Positions 17,408 to 25,715 of a stretch of DNA of 33,571 bases are shown here, piece after piece; the first letter of the stretch is position 1, and each line of letters starts with the position of its first letter. The position numbers were made by a program, and so were the translations under genes. Location of the stretch: assembly GCA_035636095.1 (NCBI GenBank), contig DASPZU010000044.1, positions 1-33,571 on the forward strand, written 5' to 3'. The DNA comes from Gp7-AA10 sp035636095 (lineage in GTDB: Bacteria > Acidobacteriota > Thermoanaerobaculia > Gp7-AA8). The notes under the pieces were generated by a model that ran no database searches, was not told the DNA's origin, and was given only the letters and a program-made list of their open reading frames with translations.

Positions 17408-18076
17408 TTAGCACAAGGCCCGAACGCGATTGACAATGGCCTCCACGACCTCGTCGATGGGCAGGTCGGAGGTGTCGATGACGGTGTAGGTTTCGTCGTA
17501 GGCCAGGGGCGAATCGGCGCGGGTCGAATCCTGCTCGTCGCGGGCGAGGGTCTCTTCCAGCACCTTGGCGAAATCGGCGGAGACGCCCTTGGTGCACAAC
17601 TCGTCGTAACGACGCTTGGCGCGAACCTCAGGGCGGGCGGTCAGGAAAAATTTGCAGCGGGTGGCGGGAAAGACCTTTGTTCCGATGTCGCGGCCCTCGA
17701 GAACCCCACCCGACCGCCGCCCCAGTTCCTGCTGGAGCCGCACCAGAATGCGGCGGACGGCGGGAATGGTCGAAACATCGCTGGCCGCCATGCTGACTTG
17801 CGGCGTGCGGATCTTGTCGGTCACGTCTTCCCCATTGAGGAGCACCCGCGCGCGCTCGCCGGGGACGAAATCGATCCGAGTTCGCGATGCCAGATCGGCG
17901 AGAGCGTCCTGGTCGTGCGGGTCGATCTCTTCGCGCAATGCCGCCAGCCCGATGGCGCGGTACATCGCACCGGTATCGATGTGCGGCAAATTCAACTCTT
18001 TGGCGACGCGCCGGCTGGTCGTCGATTTCCCGACGCCCGCCGGGCCATCGATGGCGACAATGCGAGGCGTTGTCAT
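17408..18076 (-). CDS. cmk: Cytidylate kinase
   Basis: The enzyme phosphorylates CMP and dCMP using ATP. The 222 residues show the P-loop DGPAGVGKSTTSRRVA at 10-25, DTGAMYRAIGLAAL, the CMP-binding SMAASDVSTIPAVRR, and LEGRDIGTKVFP followed by FFLTARPEVRAKRR in the lid region. The length is normal. ATG 18076 follows the AT-rich hairpin element by 11 nt, with no strong Shine-Dalgarno. rpsA lies 46 nt downstream in the conserved cmk-rpsA pair. Confidence 0.97.
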   Translation of the reverse strand: MTTPRIVAIDGPAGVGKSTTSRRVAKELNLPHIDTGAMYRAIGLAALREEIDPHDQDALADLASRTRIDFVPGERARVLLNGEDVTDKIRTPQVSMAASDVSTIPAVRRILVRLQQELGRRSGGVLEGRDIGTKVFPATRCKFFLTARPEVRAKRRYDELCTKGVSADFAKVLEETLARDEQDSTRADSPLAYDETYTVIDTSDLPIDEVVEAIVNRVRALC

Positions 18077-18087
18077 TTCGGAACGAC

Positions 18088-18173
18088 GAAATTAAGAAAT
18101 TCAAATTTCAAATGAAAAATTAAGAATGCCTTCATTTTTCATTTTTCATTCTTAATTTGAAATTTGAAATTTC
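18088..18173. repeat. AT-rich intergenic hairpin element with 7-nt periodic arms (rluB/cmk gap)
   Basis: The left arm runs GAAATTA, AGAAATT, CAAATTT, CAAATGA, AAAATTA; the right arm runs TTCATTT, TTCATTT, TTCATTC, TTAATTT, GAAATTT, GAAATTT. The arms are complementary over about 40 nt with almost no loop (around gccttc). It starts five bases after the rluB stop and ends 11 nt before the cmk start. It is clearly related to the 13932 element. Confidence 0.85.
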
Positions 18174-18178
18174 GGTTT

Positions 18179-18997
18179 TCAGCGGCGGGCACGGCGCGGG
18201 GTCGGTCGTTTCGCGGCGGCGCTCTTCTTTCTTGATAGCGGCCGCGCGACTCGGCGCGGTCGCGCTTCTTTCTGACGCGCCAGCATCCGTACTTCATGCT
18301 GCGTCAATTCGCGCCAGACGCCGGGGGTGAGCTTCGGATCGGAGATGGGACCGATGGCGACGCGCTTGAGCTTGGCGACCGGATGCCCCATGGCCTGAAA
18401 CATTTTTCGAATCTGCTGCGTGCGGCCTTCGCGCAGCTTCACTTCCAGCCAACTGTTCCCTTCCTCACCGCCGGGGCCGGTGGTCCTGATCCGACCGATT
18501 TCGCAGGGCAGCGTGCGCTTCCCTTCGATGGTGATCCCGCGACGCAGCTTGTCGATGACGCGATCGTCGGGAACGCCACGCACTTTGACGTTGTAGGTCT
18601 TCACGGATCCGTGCTTGGGATGCGAGACCTTGTAGGCCAGCTCGCCATCGTTGGTGAGCAGCACCAGACCTTCGGAGTGATAGTCGAGGCGGCCGACGGG
18701 ATAAATCCGCTCGTGAACGCCGCGAATGAGATCGATGACGGTGGTGCGGCCTTCCGGATCCTCGAGCGTCGTCATCACTTCCTTCGGTTTGTACAACAGG
18801 ATGTAGCGGTGCGGTTCGGCGCGCGTGATGAGCTTGCCTTTGACTTTGATGTGATCGCGTCCGGCGTCCGCTTTCGTTCCGAGCTCGGTCACCACGCGCC
18901 CATTGACCGTCACCCGCCCCGACCGGATCATCTCTTCGGCCTCGCGCCGCGAGGCGAAGCCGGCGTGCGCGATGATCTTTTGCAGTCGCTCCGGCAT
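18179..18997 (-). CDS. rluB: RsuA/RluB/RluF-type ribosomal pseudouridine synthase
   Basis: The enzyme isomerises specific uridines in rRNA. The 272 residues begin with an S4 RNA-binding domain (LQKIIAHAGFASRREAEEMI, VTVNGRVV) and continue with the catalytic domain, where Asp in GRLDYHSEGLVLLTNDG is the catalytic position, then EGRTQQIRKMF. The scpA-scpB-pseudouridine synthase order usually marks rluB, but the target position cannot be read from sequence. A strongly basic tail of about 30 residues (ARPRRVARPLSRKK) ends the protein. I chose ATG 18997, which shares a base with the scpB stop; GTG 19000 adds one residue. Confidence 0.92.
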   Translation of the reverse strand: MPERLQKIIAHAGFASRREAEEMIRSGRVTVNGRVVTELGTKADAGRDHIKVKGKLITRAEPHRYILLYKPKEVMTTLEDPEGRTTVIDLIRGVHERIYPVGRLDYHSEGLVLLTNDGELAYKVSHPKHGSVKTYNVKVRGVPDDRVIDKLRRGITIEGKRTLPCEIGRIRTTGPGGEEGNSWLEVKLREGRTQQIRKMFQAMGHPVAKLKRVAIGPISDPKLTPGVWRELTQHEVRMLARQKEARPRRVARPLSRKKSAAAKRPTPRRARR

Positions 18998-19587
18998 CAC
19001 TCGGTCTGATCGTCGACCGCCGCCGATTGTACGCCGATGGCGGCGACCACGTCGTCGCTCATCGGCTCACCGACCAGGTCGCCGAATTCTTCGAGGCGCG
19101 GCAGATCGCGAATGTCGTTCAGACCGAAATGAATCAGGAATTCGCGCGTGGTGCGATAGAGAAACGGACTGCCCACCACTTCCTTGCGCCCGGCCACGCG
19201 AAGCAATCGTCGCTCCAGCAGCGTGTGCAGCACAGCGCTCGAATTCACTCCCCGAATGTCGTTGATCTCCGGCGCGGTGATGGGCTGACGATACGCGACG
19301 ATGGCCAGTGTCTCCAGCGCCGCAATCGACAAGCGGCTTTCCCCTCTTCGCGCGAAATACTTTTTGAGCACTTCCTCGTGCTCGGGACGGGTGGCCAACC
19401 GCCACCCGCCCCCGGTGTGCTCGAGCGTGAAGCCGCCCACGTCGGCATCGAGAAAGGTTTTGATCTCTTCCAGCTGCTTCGCGACTGCCTCCGGTTTTTC
19501 GCCGAGCGCGTCCGCGAGCGAATCGAGCGTCACCGGTTCGTTGGAAACGAACAGGATTGCTTCCAGTGCAGCGCGGAGTTCGTTCAT
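18997..19587 (-). CDS. scpB: Segregation and condensation protein B
   Basis: ScpB is the winged-helix (kite) subunit that dimerises and binds ScpA within the bacterial SMC condensin. The 196 residues include MNELRAALEAILFVSNEPV, EHTGGGWRLATRPE, the first winged-helix with LSIAALETLAIVAYRQPIT, EINDIRGVNSSAVLHTLLER and FLYRTTREFLIHFGL, all typical. The acidic tail is short. ATG 19587 overlaps the scpA stop as ATGA, and the true start is inside a longer open frame. Confidence 0.97.
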   Translation of the reverse strand: MNELRAALEAILFVSNEPVTLDSLADALGEKPEAVAKQLEEIKTFLDADVGGFTLEHTGGGWRLATRPEHEEVLKKYFARRGESRLSIAALETLAIVAYRQPITAPEINDIRGVNSSAVLHTLLERRLLRVAGRKEVVGSPFLYRTTREFLIHFGLNDIRDLPRLEEFGDLVGEPMSDDVVAAIGVQSAAVDDQTE

Positions 19588-20354
19588 GGTTGGTCGTAGA
19601 TCGCGAATTGCGATTCGTCGAGCGGATTCAGCGTCATCGCCACCAGGATGTCGCCGAACAACTGGCCCTGCTGCAGCGAGATTCCGCCCAGCCGCACCAG
19701 CTCGAGCATGCCCAGGAAAATGGCGATCAGCTCGTCGCGGTCGCGGCCTTCCAGAAACCACTGCAGGCGGATGGGCGTCTTCTCCTTCAATTTGTTGTAG
19801 AGCTCCGCCATCTTGTCGGACACTTTGTGCAGGGTGCGCTTCAGCTCCATCGCTTGGGGATGATTGATCTTGTAGCGCGTGAGCGCCGTTCGGAAGGCGT
19901 CGATGAGATCGAAAAGAGACACTTCGCTGATGTCGATCTCGGCCGGCTCGCCGTTGTGCGACACCGCCGGACGCGGCCAGACACCCATGCGCACCACATC
20001 GAGCTCGGCGAAGGATTCCGCGACCGCTTTGAAGCGCTGGTATTCCAGCAGTCGATTCACCAGCTCCGCGCGCGGATCCTCCGTCGCCACGGCACTCTCG
20101 TCGCGGGGCAGCAGCATCTTCGACTTGATGTGAATGAGCATGGCCGCCATGTAGATGTAGTCGGCGGCGATCTCGAGATCGAGCTCCTCCATCGCTTCGA
20201 GGTAAGCGTTGTACTGATCGGTGATGCGCGCGATGGGGATGTCGTAGATGTCGATCTCGTTCTGCTTGATCAGATGCAGCAGAAGATCGAGCGGGCCGTG
20301 AAAAGACGGAAGAGTGAGCTCGTATCCCGATGTCGAGATCTCGTCTTCCGTCAT
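19584..20354 (-). CDS. scpA: Segregation and condensation protein A
   Basis: ScpA is the kleisin that closes the SMC ring during chromosome segregation. The 256 residues open with ELTLPSFHGPLDLLLHLIKQ, IDIYDIPIARITDQYNAYLE and DYIYMAAMLIHIKSKMLLP, the standard SMC-head-binding N-terminal domain, and end with a small winged-helix region (VAMTLNPLDESQFAIYDQP). The ATG at 20354 overlaps the trpS stop as ATGA and scpB follows with the same overlap, so the three are coupled. No smc gene is in the window. Confidence 0.97.
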   Translation of the reverse strand: MTEDEISTSGYELTLPSFHGPLDLLLHLIKQNEIDIYDIPIARITDQYNAYLEAMEELDLEIAADYIYMAAMLIHIKSKMLLPRDESAVATEDPRAELVNRLLEYQRFKAVAESFAELDVVRMGVWPRPAVSHNGEPAEIDISEVSLFDLIDAFRTALTRYKINHPQAMELKRTLHKVSDKMAELYNKLKEKTPIRLQWFLEGRDRDELIAIFLGMLELVRLGGISLQQGQLFGDILVAMTLNPLDESQFAIYDQP

Positions 20355-21358
20355 CGGAGCTCCGGAAAATCGATCTGCATCGCCTTGCGGACCAATGCCA
20401 GCGTTTCGCCGGCCCGCTCGCGGGCACGCTTGTTCCCTTCGCGCAAGGCGTTCCAGACAATCGAAGGATCGCGGTCGATCTCTTCGCGCCGGGCGCGGAT
20501 GGGGCGCAACTGCTCGATCATGATCTCGGCGAGCAGCTTCTTGTCATCGACGCAGCCGATCTGCGCGGCGCGGCATTGACGGTCGACGCGCATGATCGTT
20601 TCCTGGTCGGAAAAGAGTTTGTGAAATTGAAAGAGATTGCAGATGTCGGGATTGCCGGGATCCTGACGGCGAATGCGGTTCGGATCGGTGAACATGGTCA
20701 TGACCAGCGCGCGGATTTCGTCGGCGCTGGCCGTCAGCGGAATGGTATTCCCGTAGGACTTCGACATCTTGCGTCCGTCCAGTCCGGGAACTTTCGGCGT
20801 TTCCGTGAACAGCGGCAGCGGCTCGGGGAAAAGCGGGCCATAGAAATTGTTGAAGCGCCGGACGATTTCGCGCGACAGCTCGAGATGCGACGCCTGGTCC
20901 TCGCCCACCGGGACAAAATTTGCACGATAAATGATCACATCTGCGGTCTGCAGCAGCGGATACCCGAGAAAGCCGTAGGTGTTGAGATCGCGGTCCTGGA
21001 TCTCCTGCTGCTGGTCCTTGAATGACGGAACGCGCTCGAGCCATGCAAGCGGGGTGACCATTGATAGCAGCAGATGGAGCTCGGCGTGCTCCTTGACCTC
21101 CGACTGCAGGAAGATCGTCGCTTTCTTCGGATCCATGCCGGCGGCGATCCAGTCGGCGACTGCGTCGAAGGTCGCCTCCCGGATCTTGGAGGGGTCGGCG
21201 TAGTCGGTGGTCAGTGCGTGCCAGTCGGCGACGAAGAAGTAACAGCGATATTTGTCCTGGATGCGGATCCAGTTCCGCACCGCTCCGAAATAGTTGCCGA
21301 GGTGGACGCGACCGGTCGGCCGGAGGCCGCTGAGGACGGTTTGCGTTGGTTGCGTCAT
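20351..21358 (-). CDS. trpS: Tryptophanyl-tRNA synthetase
   Basis: This class I enzyme charges tRNA-Trp. The 335 residues carry the HIGH-like motif as GRVHLGNYFG near 16-25, an ADWHALTTDY segment, ADVIIYRANFVPVGEDQ for tryptophan and ATP binding, and KMSKS in GRKMSKSYGN. The length is normal. The ATG at 21358 lies inside the right-hand arm of a palindromic repeat (CTCAGGATGAC on the minus strand), and the CAGG just before it is the only Shine-Dalgarno-like sequence, so the repeat supplies the start signal. scpA follows with an ATGA overlap. Confidence 0.97.
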   Translation of the reverse strand: MTQPTQTVLSGLRPTGRVHLGNYFGAVRNWIRIQDKYRCYFFVADWHALTTDYADPSKIREATFDAVADWIAAGMDPKKATIFLQSEVKEHAELHLLLSMVTPLAWLERVPSFKDQQQEIQDRDLNTYGFLGYPLLQTADVIIYRANFVPVGEDQASHLELSREIVRRFNNFYGPLFPEPLPLFTETPKVPGLDGRKMSKSYGNTIPLTASADEIRALVMTMFTDPNRIRRQDPGNPDICNLFQFHKLFSDQETIMRVDRQCRAAQIGCVDDKKLLAEIMIEQLRPIRARREEIDRDPSIVWNALREGNKRARERAGETLALVRKAMQIDFPELR

Positions 21359-21413
21359 CCTGAGCGTAGCGAAGGATCTCGCCGGCGAGATGCTTCGCTT
21401 CGCTCAGCATGAC
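21354..21413. repeat. Palindromic intergenic repeat of the GTCATCCTGAGCG type
   Basis: The two 30-nt arms are complementary with three mismatches and no loop. The left arm starts GTCATCCTGAGCGTAGCG and reaches GGATCTCGCC; the right arm mirrors it. I recognise the consensus as a sequence seen in intergenic regions of several GC-rich phyla. It contains the trpS start codon and ends 21 nt from the stop of the lipoprotein remnant. Unlike the other elements here, it has no obvious 7- or 8-nt period. Confidence 0.85.
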
Positions 21414-21434
21414 GAAAGATGCGGCAGTGTAGCA

Positions 21435-21795
21435 TCAGAATTCGCATCCGTAAGCACTCATCGATTGCTTGGCGGTGGCCATGGCGGAGCGGCATTGATC
21501 CACCGCGCCGTCGCGCGCGAATTTGTCTTTTGCGGCGGCGCGCCACTGCTTCCGTTGCGCGTCGAGAGTATCTCGAAATTCCATCTGCGCGGTGTCAGGA
21601 ACTTTGTCGAGACACGCTTCGGATGTACTCATCGCACTCCACGATCCCGATCTCTTCCTGCGACGGGCCCGCATGCGCCGAGGCTTTGGCGGCGGCTCCT
21701 TGGGCCTTCTTGATTGCTCCCATCTCTGCCTCGGCGTGCTCCTTTGTTTCGCATGCGAAGAGACCCAGGACGAGAAAAACAATGGCGATTCGCAT
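21435..21795 (-). pseudogene. Small lipoprotein gene with a frameshift
   Basis: The first frame starts at ATG 21795 (one base shared with the recG stop) and has a lipoprotein signal: MRIAIVFLVLGLFAC with lipobox LFAC at 12-15. It then runs through an Ala-rich part to IGIVECDEYI and stops after RSVSRQSS at 21595. The next frame, from about 21640, carries SEACLDKVPDTAQMEF and ends MSAYGCEF at 21435. Together they match a small lipoprotein family I remember with a CDEY...AC...P...AYGC pattern. The reading frames join around 21637-21645, where no homopolymer is present; compared with the usual spacing a few bases seem to be missing. It could be a real inactivating deletion or an assembly error. 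No function is known. Confidence 0.7.
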
Positions 21796-23843
21796 CAATC
21801 CCTCGCAGTTTCCATCTCCGCGCCCAGCAATCGTCGCACGATTTCCTCTGCGCGTGGCACCCCCTCCTGCTCGATGACGTCGATGGCGGTATCGCGCGCG
21901 CGCTCCATCAACTCATGATCGCGGACGATGTTGCCCATGCGAAACCGCAAGGCACCCGACTGCCGTGTGCCCAGGAATTCACCGGGTCCGCGGAGCTGGA
22001 GGTCGCGCTCGGCGACTTCGAACCCATCGCGCGTTTGGGCGAAGAGATCGAGCCGCTCTTTCTCCTTGTCGGAAACGAGAATGCAGTATGACTTCCGCTG
22101 GCCGCGCCCGACCCGTCCGCGCAGCTGATGGAGTTGCGAAAGGCCGAATCGATCGGCATCCATGATCAGCATGATCGAGGCGTTGGGCACGTCGATGCCG
22201 ACTTCGATCACGGTCGTACTGACCAGAATGTCGATCTCCCCCGCTTTGAATCGCTGCATGGTGGCTTCTTTATCGGCCGCCGACATGCGACCGTGCATCA
22301 TCGCGACCTGTCCATCGGGAAAGCGCTTGCGAATCGCTTCGAAGCCCTGCTTCAGCGGCTTCAGATTCAACTTCTCCGATTCCTCGATGATCGGATAGAC
22401 GACGTAGACCTGAGCCCTGGCCTGGATCTCGTCATCGACGAACTTGTAGATCCGCTCCAGCTGCGTGCTGGCGCGCACCGCGGTCCTGATGGCCAGGCGT
22501 CCCGGCGGAAGCTCGTCGATCACCGAGAGCTCGAGATCGCCGTACATCGCCAGCGCCAGCGATCGCGGGATGGGGGTGGCGGTCATCACCAGGATGTCGG
22601 GCGTGTCGCCTTTCGCGAAGAGCCTTTGGCGCTGCTCGACGCCGAAGCGATGCTGCTCGTCGACGATCGCGAGTCCGAGCGATCGGAACTCGATGTTCTC
22701 TTCCAGAAGCGCGTGCGTGCCGACCACCATCTGAATGTAGCCGTCGCGCAATCCCGCCACCAGCGTGCGCCGCTCGGAAGGCGTCGCGGATCCGGTTGAC
22801 TTGGCCAGCACGACAGAATGGTCAAGTAGTTGACTAATTCGCTGGAAATGCTGCTCGACCAGGATCTCGGTCGGCGCCAGCAGTGCCACCTGATGACCGT
22901 TGCGGATCGCGATCATGGCCGCGATCAGCGCCACGATCGTCTTTCCGCTCCCCACGTCGCCCTGCATCAGCCGGTACATTGGCCGTTCGGTCTGCAGATC
23001 GTCGGCGATCTCCTTCAGCACGCGCTTCTGTGCCCGCGTGAGCTTGAAGGGCAGGATTTTTCGGACTTCGTCGCGGATCGAATCGTCGATCCGGATTTTG
23101 CGATCCTTTTTCTTCACCTCCTCGGTGGCGCGGCGGACGCGCAGCGCGAGCTGAAAGGTGAAGAACTCCTGCAGGATGATGCGGCGATGCCACGGCGAAC
23201 GCCGCCACAGAAATTCATCGGTCAGTTCCTGCGGTCGATGCAGCTGCTCCAGCGCCGGCGCCAGCGCGCCGACATGCAAGGCCTGGCGGATCTCCTCCGG
23301 CAGCGGATCGTCGATCGACGGGAGGACCTCCAGCGATTGCGCGACCATGCGCCGCAAGGCTTTGGGCGGGATGTTTCCGATCTTCGAATAGATCGGCACG
23401 ATCGCGCCTTCCGCTTCGTCATCGCCCTCGAATTTTTCCCAGTCGGGGCTCTCGACCTGCACATGGCCGTGCGACGAAAATTTCGGCGCGCCGAAGACCG
23501 CCAGCCGATCGTTGCGTTTGATCTGATCCGACAGAAACGGCTGATTGAACCACACCAGCTTCACGGCGCCGCTCTCGTCTTCCAGCACCGCCTCGAAAAT
23601 CTTCATCCGCTTGCGCGGAGAGACACGCGAATGCGCCGAGATCACGCGTCCGCGCACCAGCACCGGCTCATCGAGATGATGGCCGAGGTCGGCGATGCTT
23701 GTGGGGTGTCGGCGGTCCTCGTAGCGAAACGGAAAAAACCACAGCAGATCGCCTGCAGTGGCCAGGCCGTGTTCTTCGAGAGTCTTTGCGCGGCTCTCGC
23801 CAACACCTTTCAGGAAGCGAATCGGAGTGTCGGCGGCGATCAC
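21795..23843 (-). CDS. recG: ATP-dependent DNA helicase RecG
   Basis: RecG reverses stalled forks and branch-migrates recombination intermediates. The protein has the N-terminal wedge OB-fold (VLVRGRVISAHSRV), Walker A in MQGDVGSGKTIVALIAA, the box IVDEQHRFGVEQR, VMTATPIPRSLALAMYGDL and the motif VI stretch QLRGRVGRGQRKSYC. With the start at GTG 23843 (VIAADTPIRFLKGVGE) it has 682 residues, near the E. coli 693. A longer frame opens upstream, but its extra residues are translated from the heptamer repeat at 23884-23967 and do not resemble RecG, so I excluded them. No good Shine-Dalgarno is visible. The stop touches the lipoprotein start. Confidence 0.95.
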   Translation of the reverse strand: MIAADTPIRFLKGVGESRAKTLEEHGLATAGDLLWFFPFRYEDRRHPTSIADLGHHLDEPVLVRGRVISAHSRVSPRKRMKIFEAVLEDESGAVKLVWFNQPFLSDQIKRNDRLAVFGAPKFSSHGHVQVESPDWEKFEGDDEAEGAIVPIYSKIGNIPPKALRRMVAQSLEVLPSIDDPLPEEIRQALHVGALAPALEQLHRPQELTDEFLWRRSPWHRRIILQEFFTFQLALRVRRATEEVKKKDRKIRIDDSIRDEVRKILPFKLTRAQKRVLKEIADDLQTERPMYRLMQGDVGSGKTIVALIAAMIAIRNGHQVALLAPTEILVEQHFQRISQLLDHSVVLAKSTGSATPSERRTLVAGLRDGYIQMVVGTHALLEENIEFRSLGLAIVDEQHRFGVEQRQRLFAKGDTPDILVMTATPIPRSLALAMYGDLELSVIDELPPGRLAIRTAVRASTQLERIYKFVDDEIQARAQVYVVYPIIEESEKLNLKPLKQGFEAIRKRFPDGQVAMMHGRMSAADKEATMQRFKAGEIDILVSTTVIEVGIDVPNASIMLIMDADRFGLSQLHQLRGRVGRGQRKSYCILVSDKEKERLDLFAQTRDGFEVAERDLQLRGPGEFLGTRQSGALRFRMGNIVRDHELMERARDTAIDVIEQEGVPRAEEIVRRLLGAEMETARD

Positions 23844-23883
23844 GCGTTCATTGTCGCGCGACGATCGGCTTTCTACGAGGTGT

Positions 23884-23967
23884 TGAGGGATGAGGGATGA
23901 GGGATGAGGGATGAGGGATGAGGGATGAGCCGCTCGATCCTCATCCCTCATCCCTCTGCCCTCATCC
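23884..23967. repeat. Intergenic hairpin element with TGAGGGA heptamer arms (FHA gene/recG gap)
   Basis: Six perfect TGAGGGA units run from 23884 to 23925 followed by TGAG; after a short centre (ccgctcgatcc) the complement appears as TCATCCC units at 23941-23967 with one variation (CTGCCC). The arms can pair over about 27 nt or more. It begins directly after the stop of the FHA gene and ends 41 nt before the recG GTG. The plus-strand arm puts TGA in all three frames. Confidence 0.9.
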
Positions 23968-24747
23968 CTAATCAAACACCGCCTTCATCGAGATCAGGCC
24001 GATCTTCAGCAGGTCGCCGTTGTGCAGCGTCACCGGCACGCCGGTCGGGATGCGGACATCGTTCACGTAGGTGCCGTTGACGGTGCCGACTTCCTCGAGC
24101 ACGTGGTACTCGTTGGCGGCGCGAATCACTTTGGCGTGACGGCGCGACACCGAGCGGTTGTTGTCCACCGGCGTGAGATCGATGTCGGGAAGAATTCCGG
24201 TGACCGGATCGGCGCGGCCAATGGTTGTTTCATCGGCGCGACTGAAGAAGAACGAGGCGCCGCTGGCGACGTCGACCAGCCGGTGACGTCCGCGCTCGGG
24301 GGGCGCGAGGTGGGTGGCCTCCATGGCGGCCTGGTCGGCGTCGACTTCGCGTCCGACCAGCCGTTCCAGCAGCGTGTTCGCTTCGCGGAGCCGCTTGGAA
24401 TACTTCCGAATGATGCGTACGGCGATTTCGGGGTTCTTGCGAAGCATCTCGTCGAAGCGTGCACCGTTGATCACGAGCGCGCGCACATCGGTGATGGCGA
24501 TGGCATCGGCGGTGCGCGGCACGCTTTCGAGCACCGACATCTCGCCGAAGAAATCGCCCTTCTCGAGTTTGGAAAGAACGTGCGCGGCGCCGGTGATGTT
24601 CTTGATGATGTGGACCTCGCCCTCCTGGATGATGAACATGTCGGTGCCGAGGTCGCCCTGGTGGAAGATGACTTCGCCGGCGGAGTACGTGGCGGTCGAT
24701 TCTTTGACGGGATCCTTTCCGCCGGTAGTCTTGAAAACGGCTTTCAT
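23968..24747 (-). CDS. Cyclic-nucleotide-binding domain and FHA domain protein
   Basis: The 259 residues join two signalling modules. Residues about 20-125 form a cNMP-binding domain (YSAGEVIFHQGDLGTDMFII, then the phosphate-binding cassette FGEMSVLESVPRTADA with the Arg that contacts the cyclic phosphate). Residues about 157-259 form an FHA domain (TIGRADP, SVSRRHAKV, VNGTYVNDVRIP, NGDLLKIG), which binds phosphothreonine peptides. There is no catalytic or DNA-binding part, so it probably links a cyclic nucleotide signal to a phosphorylated partner such as a Ser/Thr kinase target; that is an inference. ATG 24747 overlaps the S66 peptidase stop as ATGA. Confidence 0.9.
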   Translation of the reverse strand: MKAVFKTTGGKDPVKESTATYSAGEVIFHQGDLGTDMFIIQEGEVHIIKNITGAAHVLSKLEKGDFFGEMSVLESVPRTADAIAITDVRALVINGARFDEMLRKNPEIAVRIIRKYSKRLREANTLLERLVGREVDADQAAMEATHLAPPERGRHRLVDVASGASFFFSRADETTIGRADPVTGILPDIDLTPVDNNRSVSRRHAKVIRAANEYHVLEEVGTVNGTYVNDVRIPTGVPVTLHNGDLLKIGLISMKAVFD

Positions 24748-25715
24748 GATTGGACGGCAGCCTGCAAAATCGTCAGCGTGCCTTCAGAGGTGTTGAGCCG
24801 GGCGGCAGCGCCGATCGGCATCAGGAGGTTGTTTCCCTCGTGTCCGAAAGGGAGATCGCGGACGACCGGAATTCCATATGGATCAAAGGTTTCGTGCAGC
24901 AAGGCGTCGATTTCGGCCGGGCTGCCGCAGCCTTTCAACTTCCCAATGACCACGCCACGGATATTTTGCAGTCTACCGGACAGGCGTAGGTGGGTCAACA
25001 TTCGGTCGATGCGATATGTCGCTTCATCGACGTCTTCCCAGAACCAGATTCCGTCGTCGATCCAGAAGTCGTACGGCGTTCCGATGAGCGCGGCGGTCAG
25101 CGACAAACATCCGCCGAACAGCACTCCCTCGGCATCCCCCTCGATGACGACCTGGTCGCGCGCGAAACGGTGTGTCATCGGCGCCGCTCCGCCTAACATC
25201 GACCAGAACCAGTCGTCGACGTCGGATGCCAGCCCGTTGAAAAAATCGAGATTGAGCATCGGACCGTGGAAGCTGGCGACGTTGGCGTGAATGGCCATGG
25301 CCTGATGCAACGCCGTGAGGTCGCTGAAGCCGACCATCGGACGCGGATCGCGGCGAATGGCGTGGTAGTCGATGCGTTCGAGAATGCGCATCGCGCCGTA
25401 GCCGCCGCGCGTGAAGAAGAAGGCATCGAACTCCGCAGAGTTCAAGTATCGGTTGAGCTCTTCGAGGCGCTCGTCATCAGTGCCGGCGAGATAACCGCGA
25501 TGGCGATGCGCAAAGTTGCCGGCGAGCGTGACGCGCGCGCCGCGCGCTTCGAGATTACGCTTCGCTTGTTCGATGCGATCGATTTCGGATGGGGAGGAAA
25601 TTGCGAGCACCGCGATGTGCGAAGTCCGGCTGATCGCGCGAGGACGGATGAGGTCCTGAGTCCTGAGTCCTGAGTCCTGAGCAGGTCTGCGCGTGTGGCG
25701 GGACTCAGGACTCAT
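24744..25715 (-). CDS. LD-carboxypeptidase (peptidase family S66)
   Basis: Family S66 enzymes trim the terminal D-Ala from L,D-linked muropeptides during wall recycling, or act as MccF-like immunity peptidases. The protein has FTRGGYGAMRIL, the nucleophile region GFSDLTALH, FWEDVDEATYRIDR with the triad Glu, and FGHEGNNLLMPIG with the triad His. No signal peptide is seen, so it is cytoplasmic. The start is uncertain: the conserved part begins about 28 residues in, and the only ATG upstream, at 25715, lies inside a heptamer hairpin element, so the first 23 or so residues (about 25715-25647) are encoded by repeat. A GTG (VLAISSPS) further in would cut the first strand. Confidence 0.9.
   Translation of the reverse strand: MSPESRHTRRPAQDSGLRTQDLIRPRAISRTSHIAVLAISSPSEIDRIEQAKRNLEARGARVTLAGNFAHRHRGYLAGTDDERLEELNRYLNSAEFDAFFFTRGGYGAMRILERIDYHAIRRDPRPMVGFSDLTALHQAMAIHANVASFHGPMLNLDFFNGLASDVDDWFWSMLGGAAPMTHRFARDQVVIEGDAEGVLFGGCLSLTAALIGTPYDFWIDDGIWFWEDVDEATYRIDRMLTHLRLSGRLQNIRGVVIGKLKGCGSPAEIDALLHETFDPYGIPVVRDLPFGHEGNNLLMPIGAAARLNTSEGTLTILQAAVQS

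Noticed and set aside
23884..23967. Tandem TGAGGGA units considered as a CRISPR array or satellite
   Set aside because: There are no spacers, units are only 7 nt, and no cas genes are nearby; the inverted arm shows a hairpin.
23844..23975. Longer N-terminus for RecG starting in the repeat
   Set aside because: The extra residues are repeat-encoded Pro/Ser/His stretches unlike RecG; GTG 23843 gives the standard length.
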